A stretch of DNA of 64,000 nt from CAWIMX01 sp963837345 (GCA_963837345.1 CAWIMX010000001.1:3658001-3722000), one strand, 5' to 3'. Shown: positions 53,033-61,857, counted from the stretch's first letter. The notes: generated by a model from the sequence alone, not told the origin. Program-made: numbers and translations.

Positions 53033-54427
53033 ATGGCACCCAATCACAAACGCCAGGGCCGCAACGGCGGCACGCCGCCGCCCGTCGACCAGCCCACGAC
53101 GACCGCTGAAGCCCCCGCCGAAGCGGCTCCCGCCGCCGCAGCGCCGGCGCCCGGGCGCAAGACCGGCGACGTCCTCAAGATCACCGATCTCAAGGACATG
53201 AGCATTCAGAAGCTCACGCAGATCGCCAAGGACATGAACGTGACCGGCGCGACGGGCATGCGCAAGCAGGAGCTGATCTTCCAGATCCTCAAGGCGCAGA
53301 CCGAGCAGAGCGGCTTCATCTTTTCCGAAGGCGTGCTCGAAGTGCTGCCCGACGGGTTCGGGTTCCTGCGCGCCCCCGACTACAACTATCTGCCGGGCCC
53401 CGACGACATCTACGTGTCGCCATCGCAGATCCGGCGGTTCGATCTCCAGACAGGCGACACGGTGTCGGGTCAGATCCGCCCGCCCAAGGAGGGGGAGCGG
53501 TACTTCGCCCTCATCAAGGTCGAGGCCGTCAACTTCGAGGCGCCCGAGCACGCGCGCGAGAAGCTGTTCTTCGAGAACCTGACGCCGCTCTACCCGCAGG
53601 AACGGATGCGCCTCGAGACCGCGGCCGAGAATCTCGCCGGGCGCGTCATGGATCTGATGACACCCATCGGCAAGGGCCAGCGCGGTGTCATCGTCGCGCC
53701 GCCCCGCACCGGCAAGACGATGCTGCTCCAGAACATCGCGCAGTCGGTGGCGACGAATCATCCCGAGGTGTACTTGATCGTGCTGCTCATCGACGAGCGG
53801 CCCGAAGAAGTCACCGATATGCAGCGCTCGGTGAACGGCGAGGTCATCTCGTCCACGTTCGACGAACCGGCCCAGCGGCACGTGCAGGTCGCCGAAATGG
53901 TCATCGAGAAGGCCAAGCGTCTCGTCGAGCATCGCAAGGACGTGTTGATCCTGCTCGACTCCATCACCCGCCTCGCGCGCGCCTACAACACCGTGATTCC
54001 GGCCTCGGGCAAGATCCTGTCGGGCGGTCTCGACAGCAACGCGCTGCAGAAGCCGAAGCGCTTCTTCGGCGCGGCCCGCAACATCGAGGAGGGCGGCTCG
54101 CTCACCATCATGGCCACGGCCCTCGTCGACACCGGCTCGCGGATGGACGATGTGATTTTCGAGGAATTCAAGGGCACCGGCAACATGGAGATCCACCTCG
54201 ATCGCAAACTCGTCGACAAGCGCGTCTTTCCGGCGATCGACATCCAGAAGAGCGGCACGCGCAAGGAAGAGCTGCTGCTCCCGCGCGAGGATCTGAACCG
54301 CATCTGGGTGCTCCGCAAGGTGCTCAATCCGCTCTCCGGCGTCGAGGCGATGGAGCTCCTGCTCGACAAGATGGGAAAGACCAAGTCGAATGCCGACTTC
54401 CTGGCATCCATGCAGAAGATGGGGTAG
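53033..54427 (+). CDS. rho: transcription termination factor Rho
   Basis: Hexameric RNA-dependent ATPase that ends transcription. The 464-residue protein has a 45-residue Ala/Pro-rich N-terminal extension and the RNA-binding Rho_N/CSD part (SIQKLTQIAKDMNVTG; GVLEVLPDGFGFLRAPDYNY). The ATPase has Walker A (IVAPPRTGKTMLLQNIA) and Walker B (KDVLILLDSITRLARAYNTV). The stretch ARNIEEGGSLTIMATALVDTG is Rho-specific. AAGGAG precedes the ATG. Its presence fits the scarcity of intrinsic terminators in this window. Confidence 0.97.
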   Translation: MAPNHKRQGRNGGTPPPVDQPTTTAEAPAEAAPAAAAPAPGRKTGDVLKITDLKDMSIQKLTQIAKDMNVTGATGMRKQELIFQILKAQTEQSGFIFSEGVLEVLPDGFGFLRAPDYNYLPGPDDIYVSPSQIRRFDLQTGDTVSGQIRPPKEGERYFALIKVEAVNFEAPEHAREKLFFENLTPLYPQERMRLETAAENLAGRVMDLMTPIGKGQRGVIVAPPRTGKTMLLQNIAQSVATNHPEVYLIVLLIDERPEEVTDMQRSVNGEVISSTFDEPAQRHVQVAEMVIEKAKRLVEHRKDVLILLDSITRLARAYNTVIPASGKILSGGLDSNALQKPKRFFGAARNIEEGGSLTIMATALVDTGSRMDDVIFEEFKGTGNMEIHLDRKLVDKRVFPAIDIQKSGTRKEELLLPREDLNRIWVLRKVLNPLSGVEAMELLLDKMGKTKSNADFLASMQKMG

Positions 54428-54430
54428 CCG

Positions 54431-54670
54431 ATGGCCACGATCATCGTCCGGCAGAACGGCCCGTATCGTGTCGAAGGTGACGACGTGAAGCTCGTGGACT
54501 GGAACGGGGAGGCCTACCAGATTCCCAAGCGGCCGTTTTCCATCTGCCGCTGCGGCCATTCGGAACGAAAGCCGTTCTGCGACGGCACGCACAACAAGAT
54601 CGGTTTCCAGGGCGGCGATCCCGCCGCTCCCGAGGCTCCGCCCGCGCCGCCCATCTCCTCGTCGCAATAG
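54431..54670 (+). CDS. CDGSH iron-sulfur domain protein
   Basis: 79-residue protein with one CDGSH-type 2Fe-2S site: Cys39, Cys41, Cys50 and His54 (CRCGHSERKPFCDGTH). The N-terminus (IIVRQNGPYRVEGDDVKLVD) is the typical MitoNEET-like strand pair, and the C-terminus is a Pro/Ala tail. Such proteins may carry electrons or clusters; the partner is unknown. It starts 3 bp after rho. Confidence 0.92.
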   Translation: MATIIVRQNGPYRVEGDDVKLVDWNGEAYQIPKRPFSICRCGHSERKPFCDGTHNKIGFQGGDPAAPEAPPAPPISSSQ

Positions 54671-54691
54671 CGCGATCGACGCGCCTGGCCC

Positions 54692-55873
54692 ATGACGCCG
54701 CGCCCGCGAACGTTTCCCGTCGTGCTGGCCGGCTTCACGGCGTTTCTCGACCTCTATGCCACGCAGCCGCTGCTGCCGATGCTCGCGCGGCTGTTCCACG
54801 CAACGCACGCCGGCGTGAGCCTCACGATCACGGCGCCGACGATCGCGGTCGCCATGGCCGCGCCCGCCGCCGGCCGGCTGGGCGATCGCCTCGGGCGCAA
54901 GCGCGTCATCGTCGGTTCGGCAGCGGTGCTGACGCTTGCGACGGCGCTCGCCGCGACCGCCGGCGATCTGCGCACGCTGGTCGTGTGGCGCTTCGTCCAG
55001 GGCCTGGCCACGCCCGGCATCTTCGCGGGCATCATCGCCTACGTGCACGACGAGTGGGACCCGGCGAAGACGGCCGCGGCGACGTCGGCCTATGTCAGCG
55101 GGACCGTGGTCGGCGGCTTTTCGGGGCGCGCCATTGTCGGGCTGGTCGCGGCGTCCGCGGGATGGCCGTTCGCGTTTCTCGTGCTCGCCGGCGCCAACCT
55201 CCTCGCCACCGCGGCGATCTGGACGTTTCTGCCTCCGGATCGGCCCGTTTCCGCCGTGCGCGTGGGGCGCCCGTGGGCCGCGCTCGGACCGCACCTCCGC
55301 AACCCGCGCCTGCAGGCCACGTATGCGGTCGGTTTTCTCGTCCTCTTCTCCCAGATTGCGGTCTTCACGTACGTCACGTTTCTCCTGGCCGATCCGCCAT
55401 TCAACCTGTCCACCGCGGCGCTCGGCTGGATCTTCGCGGTGTACCTGGTCGGCGCCGTCATCACGCCGCTGGCGGGTCGGTGGATTGACGTGCGCGGCCA
55501 TCGCGCCGGGATTGGTGTCGCAATGGCCTTTGGCGGGGCGGGCGTGCTCATGACGCTCGCCTCGACGACGGGCATCGTCGTGGCCGGCCTGGGGCTGGTC
55601 GCGACCGGGGTGTTCGTGGCACAGGCGACAGCGAGCAGCTACGTCGGCGCGGTGACCGCGAGCGATCGCGGCCTGGCGGTCGGGCTGTACTCGACGTTCT
55701 ACTACCTGGGTGGGAGCCTCGGCGGAACCGTGCCGGCCTTGCTGTGGGCGGCGGGTGGCTGGCCCGCGTGCGTGGCACTGGTGATCGGCGTGCAGGCGAC
55801 GACGGCTGCCATTGGTTTCAGGTACTGGCACGAAGCCCACGGCGCCAGGGTTGCGTCGGCGACCGGATCGTGA
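54692..55873 (+). CDS. MFS transporter, YnfM-like
   Basis: Inner-membrane exporter of the major facilitator superfamily, 393 residues with about 12 predicted helices. The first helix and loop show FLDLYATQPLLPMLARLF, as in YnfM-type drug/metabolite exporters, and motif A is GRLGDRLGRKR (residues about 61-71). The central loop separates two six-helix halves (near residue 195). Substrate unknown. It is 21 bp after the CDGSH gene; a plus-strand gap follows. Confidence 0.88.
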   Translation: MTPRPRTFPVVLAGFTAFLDLYATQPLLPMLARLFHATHAGVSLTITAPTIAVAMAAPAAGRLGDRLGRKRVIVGSAAVLTLATALAATAGDLRTLVVWRFVQGLATPGIFAGIIAYVHDEWDPAKTAAATSAYVSGTVVGGFSGRAIVGLVAASAGWPFAFLVLAGANLLATAAIWTFLPPDRPVSAVRVGRPWAALGPHLRNPRLQATYAVGFLVLFSQIAVFTYVTFLLADPPFNLSTAALGWIFAVYLVGAVITPLAGRWIDVRGHRAGIGVAMAFGGAGVLMTLASTTGIVVAGLGLVATGVFVAQATASSYVGAVTASDRGLAVGLYSTFYYLGGSLGGTVPALLWAAGGWPACVALVIGVQATTAAIGFRYWHEAHGARVASATGS

Positions 55874-56209
55874 CGTCGTCGAGCAGACCTCGACAGCGTA
55901 CATCTTGTCTGCCTCGCGGGCGTCTTTCACCAGTTCGCGCAGTCGAACCATCCGAGCTGGAGCGCTCGGCCACCTGGACCGACATTTGCTCTCTTCGCCG
56001 ACAACCACTGGAGCGCGTGCCGGGTACGAAGCCGCGGTGCATAGCTGCGCGTCATTCCTCCCGCTCTGAGGCGAGCCTGCCGGCATCCGCCTCCAGTGGC
56101 AACGTTGCCGCCGAGCGCCCCGAGCGCCCCAGGCCGTGGCCCGCGTGTCTCTCTCCTTTACAATGATCGAACCGAGGCTGCAGGCCCGCGGCTGTCAGAG
56201 GAGGCACAG
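55874..56209. other. 336-bp gap before the selenoprotein gene
   Basis: No gene that I can support. A 6-bp perfect stem GTCGAG/CTCGAC (55878-55883, 55889-55894, loop of 5) lies 5 bp after the MFS stop, without a T-run, perhaps a Rho-linked end. TACAAT at 56159-56164 is a good -10-like hexamer 46 bp before the selenoprotein ATG, with a weak -35. A minus-strand run from 55951 (MVRLRELVKDAREADKMYAV) looks protein-like for about 22 residues only. Confidence 0.5.
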
Positions 56210-56434
56210 ATGAAGCGCGTCACCATCCGCTACTGCAAGGTTTGAAACTACCAGCCTCGCGCTGCCCGTGCGGCGGCGCTCATCAGACAAGAGACCGGTC
56301 TCGACGTCGACGTCCTGGTCGGCGGGCGCGGCGAGTTCACGGTGTGGGTCGAGGGAGAAGTCGTCGCGAAGAAGGACGCCGGCGTCTTTCCCCTCGATGA
56401 AGACATCGTGGCCGCCGTTCGGCGCGCGCTGTAG
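56210..56434 (+). CDS. SelW/Rdx-family selenoprotein (in-frame TGA as selenocysteine)
   Basis: 74-residue thioredoxin-like protein read through an in-frame TGA at 56243-56245 (residue 12). The N-terminal redox motif is C-x-x-U: RYCKV-Sec-NYQPRA. Known bacterial SelW-like selenoproteins have the same layout (YCxxUNYxPRA). The rest fits the Rdx fold: GGRGEFTVWVEGEVVAKKD, then GVFPLDEDIVAAV. A perfect AGAGGAGG (56197-56204) sits five bases before the ATG, and the coding frame stays open to a TAG at 56432. A SECIS-like hairpin follows the TGA. No selA/B/C/D genes lie in the window, so selenocysteine machinery must be elsewhere. Confidence 0.85.
56259..56279 (+). promoter_or_regulatory. bacterial SECIS element candidate
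   Basis: Hairpin inside the coding region: GCGCTGCC (56259-56266) pairs with GGCGGCGC (56272-56279) over 8 bp with one G-U pair, loop CGTGC. The loop starts 21 nt after the TGA and has G as its second base. This meets the known bacterial SECIS rules (loop 16-37 nt downstream, G in the first two loop bases). Confidence 0.7.
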
Positions 56435-56440
56435 GCTCGC

Positions 56441-56746
56441 TCAGCGCTTCTTCCGGCGCGACCGCTTCGCCGCCGGGACGATCACTTTGTGCACCGGCAT
56501 CACGCTCGGCTTCCCGGGGTCAATCCCGAGCTCGCGAGCGATGGGCATCATCGTCTTCGCGAACCGGTCGAAGGCAGCCCTGGATGTCCAGACGTCGAAC
56601 ACCATCAGCTTGGACTTCGGGCCGAAGGACGCATGATACGTGCGCCCGGCCGGGTGAGCGGCTCCGGCGCTTCGCAAGCGCTTGATGCACTGGTCGTACT
56701 TCCGCGCCGACATCGCCCGGGGGGAGAAATAGATCCCGATCGCCAT
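56441..56746 (-). CDS. small dimeric alpha/beta-barrel (ABM-like) protein
   Basis: 101-residue protein MAIGIYFSPRAMSARKYDQC..., with the strand-helix pattern of antibiotic-biosynthesis-monooxygenase-like (dimeric ferredoxin-fold) proteins: SKLMVFDVWTSRAAFDRFAK matches the central strand and helix of that fold. The C-terminal tail is very basic (KRSRRKKR). AGGAGG precedes the ATG. It is the last gene of the PQQ-P450-NHL group and ends 6 bp from the convergent selenoprotein gene. Activity unknown. Confidence 0.7.
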   Translation of the reverse strand: MAIGIYFSPRAMSARKYDQCIKRLRSAGAAHPAGRTYHASFGPKSKLMVFDVWTSRAAFDRFAKTMMPIARELGIDPGKPSVMPVHKVIVPAAKRSRRKKR

Positions 56747-56786
56747 GGATAGCCTCCTGGAAGTGGATCCGAACGACGTTCACATG

Positions 56787-57962
56787 CTAAGTCCCGGCCG
56801 GCACCGAGTATTTCGTGAACGGGCCGCCCGCGAACCGCATGGAGTTGGGTCCTTCGGCCGCATAGACGTTGCCGTCGGCGTCCACCGCGATGCCCTCGCC
56901 TGCGGCGCCCTGGTAGGGACGTGTCTCGGCGGGAAACGCCGGGATGAACCCGATGATCGCGTCGGCATCGATCCGGCCGACGCGCACGCCGTCCACCCAG
57001 TTCGGGTGGGTGGTCGGGCTCGACTCGGAGTCGATGGCGTACACCATGTCGTCCGGCGTGATGGCGATCCCGCTGGTACGCCCGTACAGGTAGCGCGACT
57101 CGAGATAGTTGCCGTCCTGGTCGAAGATTTCGATGCGATGGTTGCCGCGGTCGGCGACCCACAGCCGTCCGCGGGAGTCGAACGCCAGCGCGTGCGGCGT
57201 GCGAAACTCGCCGTGCAGGGTGCCGATTCGCCCCCACGCTTTGACGAAGGTTCCGTCCGCAGCGAACTTCATGATGCGGCCCGTCTGGCCAGCCGCTCGC
57301 CCGGCTTCGATCGCCTGGTCGGTGAGCATGCCCTGGCCGCTGTGGCCGTCGGCGACAAAGATACTGCCGTCGGGCGCTGTAATGACCGCGTTGGGCTGAT
57401 TGAAATGCCGCTCGTCGTTCCCCGGTTGACCGGCGACGCCGAGCGACATCAGCAGTTCCCCGGAGGGGCTGAACTTGTGCACCTGGTGTCCCTTGGTTCC
57501 CGCTTCGTTCGCGTTGAAATCGGTCACCCACACGTTGCCGCCGCGGTCGACGTGAATGCCGTGTGGCGTGACCATGACGCCCGCGCCGATGTTCGCGAGG
57601 ACCGCGCCCGTATGGCGATCGAACTTGAAGAGTGGAGCCACAGGGTTGGTGTCGCAGTTGACGCCGGGCCCGCCGGCCGAGCCCGAACCGCACCGCTCGT
57701 AGGTCCAGATGTTCCCGTCGGTCGGATCGAGTGCCATGCCGGCAGTCGTGCCCATCATTCTTCCAGCGGGCAGCTGTCCCCAATTCGCCGTGACGTTCGG
57801 GGCCGGATTCGGGAACCCCTCTCCGGTGATCGGGTTGCCGTTGACGGGTGACCCGGAATCGGGCGAGCCCGAGCCGGCCGGGCCCGACCCGGCGCCGCAG
57901 CCCGCCAGCCCGATGGCGGCGCCCGCGAACAAGACGGCCAGAACAACGCGAGACGATGACAT
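56787..57962 (-). CDS. NHL-repeat lipoprotein (peptidylglycine amidating lyase-like propeller)
   Basis: 391-residue lipoprotein: signal peptide with lipobox LAGC (Cys22), then a Gly/Ser/Pro-rich spacer (residues 25-60). A six-bladed NHL propeller follows, with blades such as TPHGIHVDRGGNVWVTDFNA, QPNAVITAPDGSIFVADGHS and TPHALAFDSRGRLWVADRGN. The blade order and sequences are like the PAL domain of peptidyl-alpha-hydroxyglycine lyases, but metal ligands cannot be verified by eye. It lies 38 bp downstream of the P450 gene on the same strand. Confidence 0.82.
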   Translation of the reverse strand: MSSSRVVLAVLFAGAAIGLAGCGAGSGPAGSGSPDSGSPVNGNPITGEGFPNPAPNVTANWGQLPAGRMMGTTAGMALDPTDGNIWTYERCGSGSAGGPGVNCDTNPVAPLFKFDRHTGAVLANIGAGVMVTPHGIHVDRGGNVWVTDFNANEAGTKGHQVHKFSPSGELLMSLGVAGQPGNDERHFNQPNAVITAPDGSIFVADGHSGQGMLTDQAIEAGRAAGQTGRIMKFAADGTFVKAWGRIGTLHGEFRTPHALAFDSRGRLWVADRGNHRIEIFDQDGNYLESRYLYGRTSGIAITPDDMVYAIDSESSPTTHPNWVDGVRVGRIDADAIIGFIPAFPAETRPYQGAAGEGIAVDADGNVYAAEGPNSMRFAGGPFTKYSVPAGT

Positions 57963-58000
57963 AGTGGCTCCCTTCTAGAGAACTCGAGTCGATCCGCCGC

Positions 58001-59407
58001 TTACACGCGCCGGACCAACATGGGCATGCCGCCCTTGGGCACCAGCGTCACGCGGGCGATCGGCGTCGGCTGATACCCCGTGGCGACCTCGCAGCGCGCG
58101 TGCTGCAGGATGGTGACCAGGATCGCGGTCGCCTCGATCATCGCGAACGCCATGCCGATGCAGATGCGAGGGCCCGCTCCGAACGGCATGTACTGGTAGC
58201 GGTCGATACGCGCTTCCTCGCCCGGAGCGAATCGAGCGGGGTCGAACGTGTCCGGGCTGTTCCAACGGGCACGATGGCGATGGATGGCGTAGATCGGCAT
58301 GACGACCGACGTGCCGGCCGTCAGGCCGTGGCCGCCGAGCTCGATGTCCGCGACAGCCTGCCTGCTCATCATCGGCACCGGCGGATAGAGCCGCATGCTC
58401 TCCTGGATGACCTGCCTGGTCAACACGAGCCGGTCGATGTGATCCGCCATCACAGGCCCCTCGCCGCACACCGTGGCAATCTCGTCGGCGAGCGTCTCGG
58501 TCCATTCGGGCGCGGACGCCAGCAGATAGAGGGTCCAGGTCAAGGCTTTCGCGGTGGTCTCGTGGCCCGCCAGATAGAACGTGAGCAGGTTGTCGACGAG
58601 CTGCTCGTCGTTCATGCTCTGGCCGGTGTCGGGATCCCGCGCCGCCATGAGGCGGCCCATGAGATCGTCTCCGCGTTCCGGGGCCGCCCGATGCTCGCGG
58701 AGCATCGCCGCGACCGCCTGGCGCAGCATCCGCGTCGCCTCGCCTCGGCTCTTGCCGCCGGGCTGTGGCAGCCATTTCGGGGCGTTGGCAATGGCGTAGA
58801 GCTGCGACCAGGCGCCGGCGTCCTGAAGGCGGCCCGCCAGCTGCTCGACCGCGACACCGACGGTTCCGTCGGCAGACGGCAGCAGCGTCGAGGAAATGAT
58901 GTCGAACGTGACGCGCTTCATCTCCTCTTCCATGGAGATCGCCGGGCCGCCCGAGTGCCCACGCCACCGCGCCAGCATGGCGTCGGTTGCGCGCACGAAC
59001 TGTGGAACGAAGCGCATGAGCTCCTGATGCCGGAACATCGGCGCGGCTGCCTGACGCTGCCACTTCCAGTCGGCGCCCTCGCTCGTGAGAATCCCTTTTC
59101 CCAGCAGGGGACTGAGAAGCCGGATCTGGGCGAGCTTCTGGAACGTCTCCCGGTGGTCGAGGAGGACGGCCCGGATCATCGACGGCTCGGTGATCCAGAC
59201 GAGCGGCCGCGCTCCGTCGGAATACCGGACGAAGTCCTGCTCGTAGACCGCCTGCGGCAGTACCAGCAGCGGATTGCGCACGAAGCGCGCCATGAAAGCG
59301 AGCCTGCCGAGTGCCTTCGCCGGGGGCGTCACGGTCGGGGGCGTCGGTGGGGTGCTTCCCCGTGTCGACGTGCCGGGTCGGACGATCGGGCTATCGACAA
59401 CCGACAT
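58001..59407 (-). CDS. cytochrome P450
   Basis: Heme monooxygenase, 468 residues. I-helix oxygen motif AGHETTAKALTW, K-helix ExxR (ESMRLYPPVP), and the heme-binding loop FGAGPRICIGMAFAMIEA with the ligand Cys416. No N-terminal membrane anchor is evident, so it is probably cytosolic and served by ferredoxin or another electron donor not encoded here. Resembles CYP102/CYP4-type fatty-acid hydroxylases in overall motif order, but the substrate is not predictable. 33 bp downstream of the PQQ dehydrogenase. Confidence 0.95.
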   Translation of the reverse strand: MSVVDSPIVRPGTSTRGSTPPTPPTVTPPAKALGRLAFMARFVRNPLLVLPQAVYEQDFVRYSDGARPLVWITEPSMIRAVLLDHRETFQKLAQIRLLSPLLGKGILTSEGADWKWQRQAAAPMFRHQELMRFVPQFVRATDAMLARWRGHSGGPAISMEEEMKRVTFDIISSTLLPSADGTVGVAVEQLAGRLQDAGAWSQLYAIANAPKWLPQPGGKSRGEATRMLRQAVAAMLREHRAAPERGDDLMGRLMAARDPDTGQSMNDEQLVDNLLTFYLAGHETTAKALTWTLYLLASAPEWTETLADEIATVCGEGPVMADHIDRLVLTRQVIQESMRLYPPVPMMSRQAVADIELGGHGLTAGTSVVMPIYAIHRHRARWNSPDTFDPARFAPGEEARIDRYQYMPFGAGPRICIGMAFAMIEATAILVTILQHARCEVATGYQPTPIARVTLVPKGGMPMLVRRV

Positions 59408-59440
59408 GTTGTGGATCTCCAGGCGTTCGACGCCCGAACC

Positions 59441-61648
59441 CTACCGGGACGCCGGGAACGCGGTGGCCAGATACTGAACGATCGCGGCGAGCTCCGGGTC
59501 GGTCGCCTGCGCACCCTGGGCGGCCATGTCGTCCACCAGACTCTTCCATCCGTTCAGATCCAGCGCCTGGTCGGCGGCCTGGTCGACCGAGTGGCACTCC
59601 GAACAGACGCGAATCGCCAGCTCCCGCCCCGGCCCTGGCGGCAGGACCGAATGCTCGTCGCCCGCAGCGGCCGGGGCTTCAAGCGCCGCAGGCGCGCCCG
59701 CCGCGGCAGCAGTTGGCGCGGCAGCAGGAGTTGGCGTCGCCGCCGCCCCGCTCGGCGGCAGCGCGAAGGCGACGATCTCGTCGTTGGTGACGTCGGACCC
59801 GGTCAGTCCACCGCCGGTGCTGACTACGGCGACGAACTGGCGGCCATCCGCGCCCATGTACGTGACAGGCGAGGCCTCGATCGACGAGGGCATCTTGATC
59901 TCCCAGAGTTTCTCGCCGGTGGCCGTCGCGAAGGCGCGGAACCGGAAATCATCGGTGCCGCCGACGAAGGTCAGGCCACTGGCTGTCAGCAACACGCCAC
60001 CAGTGCTGGAGCGGCCCGTATCCTGAAGGCCGGGCGGCAGCGCATCGGACACGCCGAGCGTCTTGCGATACGCGACATCGCCGGTCTCCATGTTGACGGC
60101 GACGAGCTCGCCCCACGGCGTCGGTCCGCACAACAGATGCCGGTCGGCGTCGCCGAATCGGCGCGTGCCCGCGAGCGGCCCCGAGTTGACCCAGCTGCCG
60201 TCAGGCCGCTGGACGAGACGCATCGGCTGGAACATGTTGTTCGTGTTCGTGACGAACAGGTTCAGCGTCGGATCGTAGGCGGGCCCCCAGAAGTTGACGC
60301 CTCCCGCAGGTCCCGGCGGCGAGATGCTGTATCGGTTGACGGCGATCGGCATGAAGGGCCCGCCCAGCTTCATGTTGTTGTCGTCCACCATGTGTTCGCA
60401 GTACGACTGGAGCTCCGGCTCGCCCTTGTACAGGTTGTCGCGCGAGACCGTCAACTGGACGAGCGGCTCCGGTTTCACCGGGAAGGGCTGCGTAGGCGAC
60501 GTCTGTTCGCCGGGCAGGTCGCTCTTGGGCACCGGCCGCTCCTCGACGGCGAAGATCGGCTGGCCGGTCACGCGATTGAGCGTGAAGAGCAGTCCGACCT
60601 TGTTCACGACGAGAAGCGCGGGGACCGTCTGGCCATTGCGCACGAGATCGACGACCAGGGGCGCCGGCGGCGCGTCGTAGTCCCAGATGTCGTGGTGCAC
60701 GAGCTGGAAGTGCCAGAGGTACTTGCCGGTGTTCGCATCGACTGCAACGACCGACGAGGAGAAGAGATTGTCGCCGGGTCGATCGATGCCGACGCGGTCG
60801 TAGTTCGGCGCGCCCAGGGGCATGTAGAGGATGCCGCGCGCCGCATCGACCGACATGTAGCCCCAGACATTCACGCCGGACCGGCTCTCGGCGCTGTTGT
60901 GGCCCCAGGTGTCATAGCCGAACTCGCCCGGGCGCGGCACGGTGTGAAACGTCCAGACCAGTTTGCCCGTCCGGGCGTCCCAGGCGCGCGTGTCGCCCGC
61001 CGGTCCGGAGCCGCCGCGGGGGCCGCCTGATCCCTCACCCGTGCCCGCTCCGGTGATGATCAGATTCTTGTAGATGGTGGGTGACGACAGAATCGAGTAG
61101 GCCGCTTCGTCGCCGGTCTGCATCACCTCGCGCGTCTTGAGATTCACGACGCCGTTCTCACCGAACGTGGGGGTGGGAGCGCCGTCGGCTGCCCGGATGG
61201 AGCGCAGCGTGCCGGACGATCCACCGAAGATGATGGACGGCGCGACATCGTCCGCACCGGGCCAATAGGCGAGGCCGCGCTTCGTCGGCATCTCGTTATC
61301 CGGAAGCTGGAATGTCCATTTGACGGCGCCCGTCGTCGCATCGAGCGCATGGATCGCGCCGTACGGCGACGCGAGATACATGGTGTTGCCGATCACGAGC
61401 GGCGTCGCTTCGTCCTGCCGCAGTCGACCGGAGTACGCGTCGGGCTTGAGGTGGAAGCTCCAGACCTGCTGCAGGGAGGCGACGTTGGTCGCCGTCAGCT
61501 GGTCCAGGGGGCTATAGCGGTTGGCGGTTTCGTCGTAATTGCTGCTGGTCCAGTCGGCGGCGTCGGGCGCCGCGGCTCTGATGCCCGCGGCCGCCACCGC
61601 GACGGCCAAAGCCACGCCCAACGCCGCTCGTGACGCTGATCCGGCCAT
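59441..61648 (-). CDS. PQQ-dependent dehydrogenase with C-terminal cytochrome c domain
   Basis: Periplasmic quinoprotein of 735 residues. Signal peptide (MAGSASRAALGVALAVAVAA, start at 61648 with AGGGAG upstream). An eight-bladed PQQ propeller follows (YDETANRYSPLDQLTATNVA; DATTGAVKWTF; DARTGKLVWTFHTVPRPGEF; VDANTGKYLWHFQLVHHDIW), closest in style to quinoprotein glucose dehydrogenase. An Ala/Pro-rich linker (about residues 630-665) leads to one heme c site CSECH (682-686). It would oxidise an alcohol, sugar or similar substrate and pass electrons to the respiratory chain. No PQQ biosynthesis genes are in the window. Confidence 0.92.
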   Translation of the reverse strand: MAGSASRAALGVALAVAVAAAGIRAAAPDAADWTSSNYDETANRYSPLDQLTATNVASLQQVWSFHLKPDAYSGRLRQDEATPLVIGNTMYLASPYGAIHALDATTGAVKWTFQLPDNEMPTKRGLAYWPGADDVAPSIIFGGSSGTLRSIRAADGAPTPTFGENGVVNLKTREVMQTGDEAAYSILSSPTIYKNLIITGAGTGEGSGGPRGGSGPAGDTRAWDARTGKLVWTFHTVPRPGEFGYDTWGHNSAESRSGVNVWGYMSVDAARGILYMPLGAPNYDRVGIDRPGDNLFSSSVVAVDANTGKYLWHFQLVHHDIWDYDAPPAPLVVDLVRNGQTVPALLVVNKVGLLFTLNRVTGQPIFAVEERPVPKSDLPGEQTSPTQPFPVKPEPLVQLTVSRDNLYKGEPELQSYCEHMVDDNNMKLGGPFMPIAVNRYSISPPGPAGGVNFWGPAYDPTLNLFVTNTNNMFQPMRLVQRPDGSWVNSGPLAGTRRFGDADRHLLCGPTPWGELVAVNMETGDVAYRKTLGVSDALPPGLQDTGRSSTGGVLLTASGLTFVGGTDDFRFRAFATATGEKLWEIKMPSSIEASPVTYMGADGRQFVAVVSTGGGLTGSDVTNDEIVAFALPPSGAAATPTPAAAPTAAAAGAPAALEAPAAAGDEHSVLPPGPGRELAIRVCSECHSVDQAADQALDLNGWKSLVDDMAAQGAQATDPELAAIVQYLATAFPASR

Positions 61649-61691
61649 GTTCGCTCCCTGCAATGCCGCGCGGCGGCGTCCTCGTGGGGAC

Positions 61692-61720
61692 ATGATAGTC
61701 GGAGCCGACGTTCTGGCCAA
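61692..61720 (-). promoter_or_regulatory. candidate promoter of the PQQ-P450-NHL group
   Basis: On the minus strand TTGGCC (61720-61715), 17 nt, TATCAT (61697-61692), about 44 bp before the ATG at 61648. It lies in the 209-bp gap between this gene and the histidine kinase gene. I see no other structure in that gap. Confidence 0.5.
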
Positions 61721-61857
61721 CCGGGGACGCGCCACGCGAGGCGCCATCGCCTCGACGACCATCGCGGCGATGACGATGCGGGCGCCGGAGAGACGGCCTC
61801 CCCGGCTCGCCGCATCGTGGGGCACGACGGCAGAGCCGGGCTGCAGAGTTCCCGCCG

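Noticed and set aside
55880..55951. Short minus-strand protein-like run MVRLRELVKDAREADKMYAV
   Set aside because: Only about 22 residues look natural, then the frame runs antisense into the MFS gene. No Shine-Dalgarno, no family. Could be a remnant, but not supported as a gene.
52523..56086. Very long minus-strand open frame (about 1190 codons)
   Set aside because: Lies antisense to rho, the aminotransferase, the CDGSH and MFS genes. It is low in hydrophobic order and Arg/Gly/His-rich; a typical shadow frame in GC-rich DNA.
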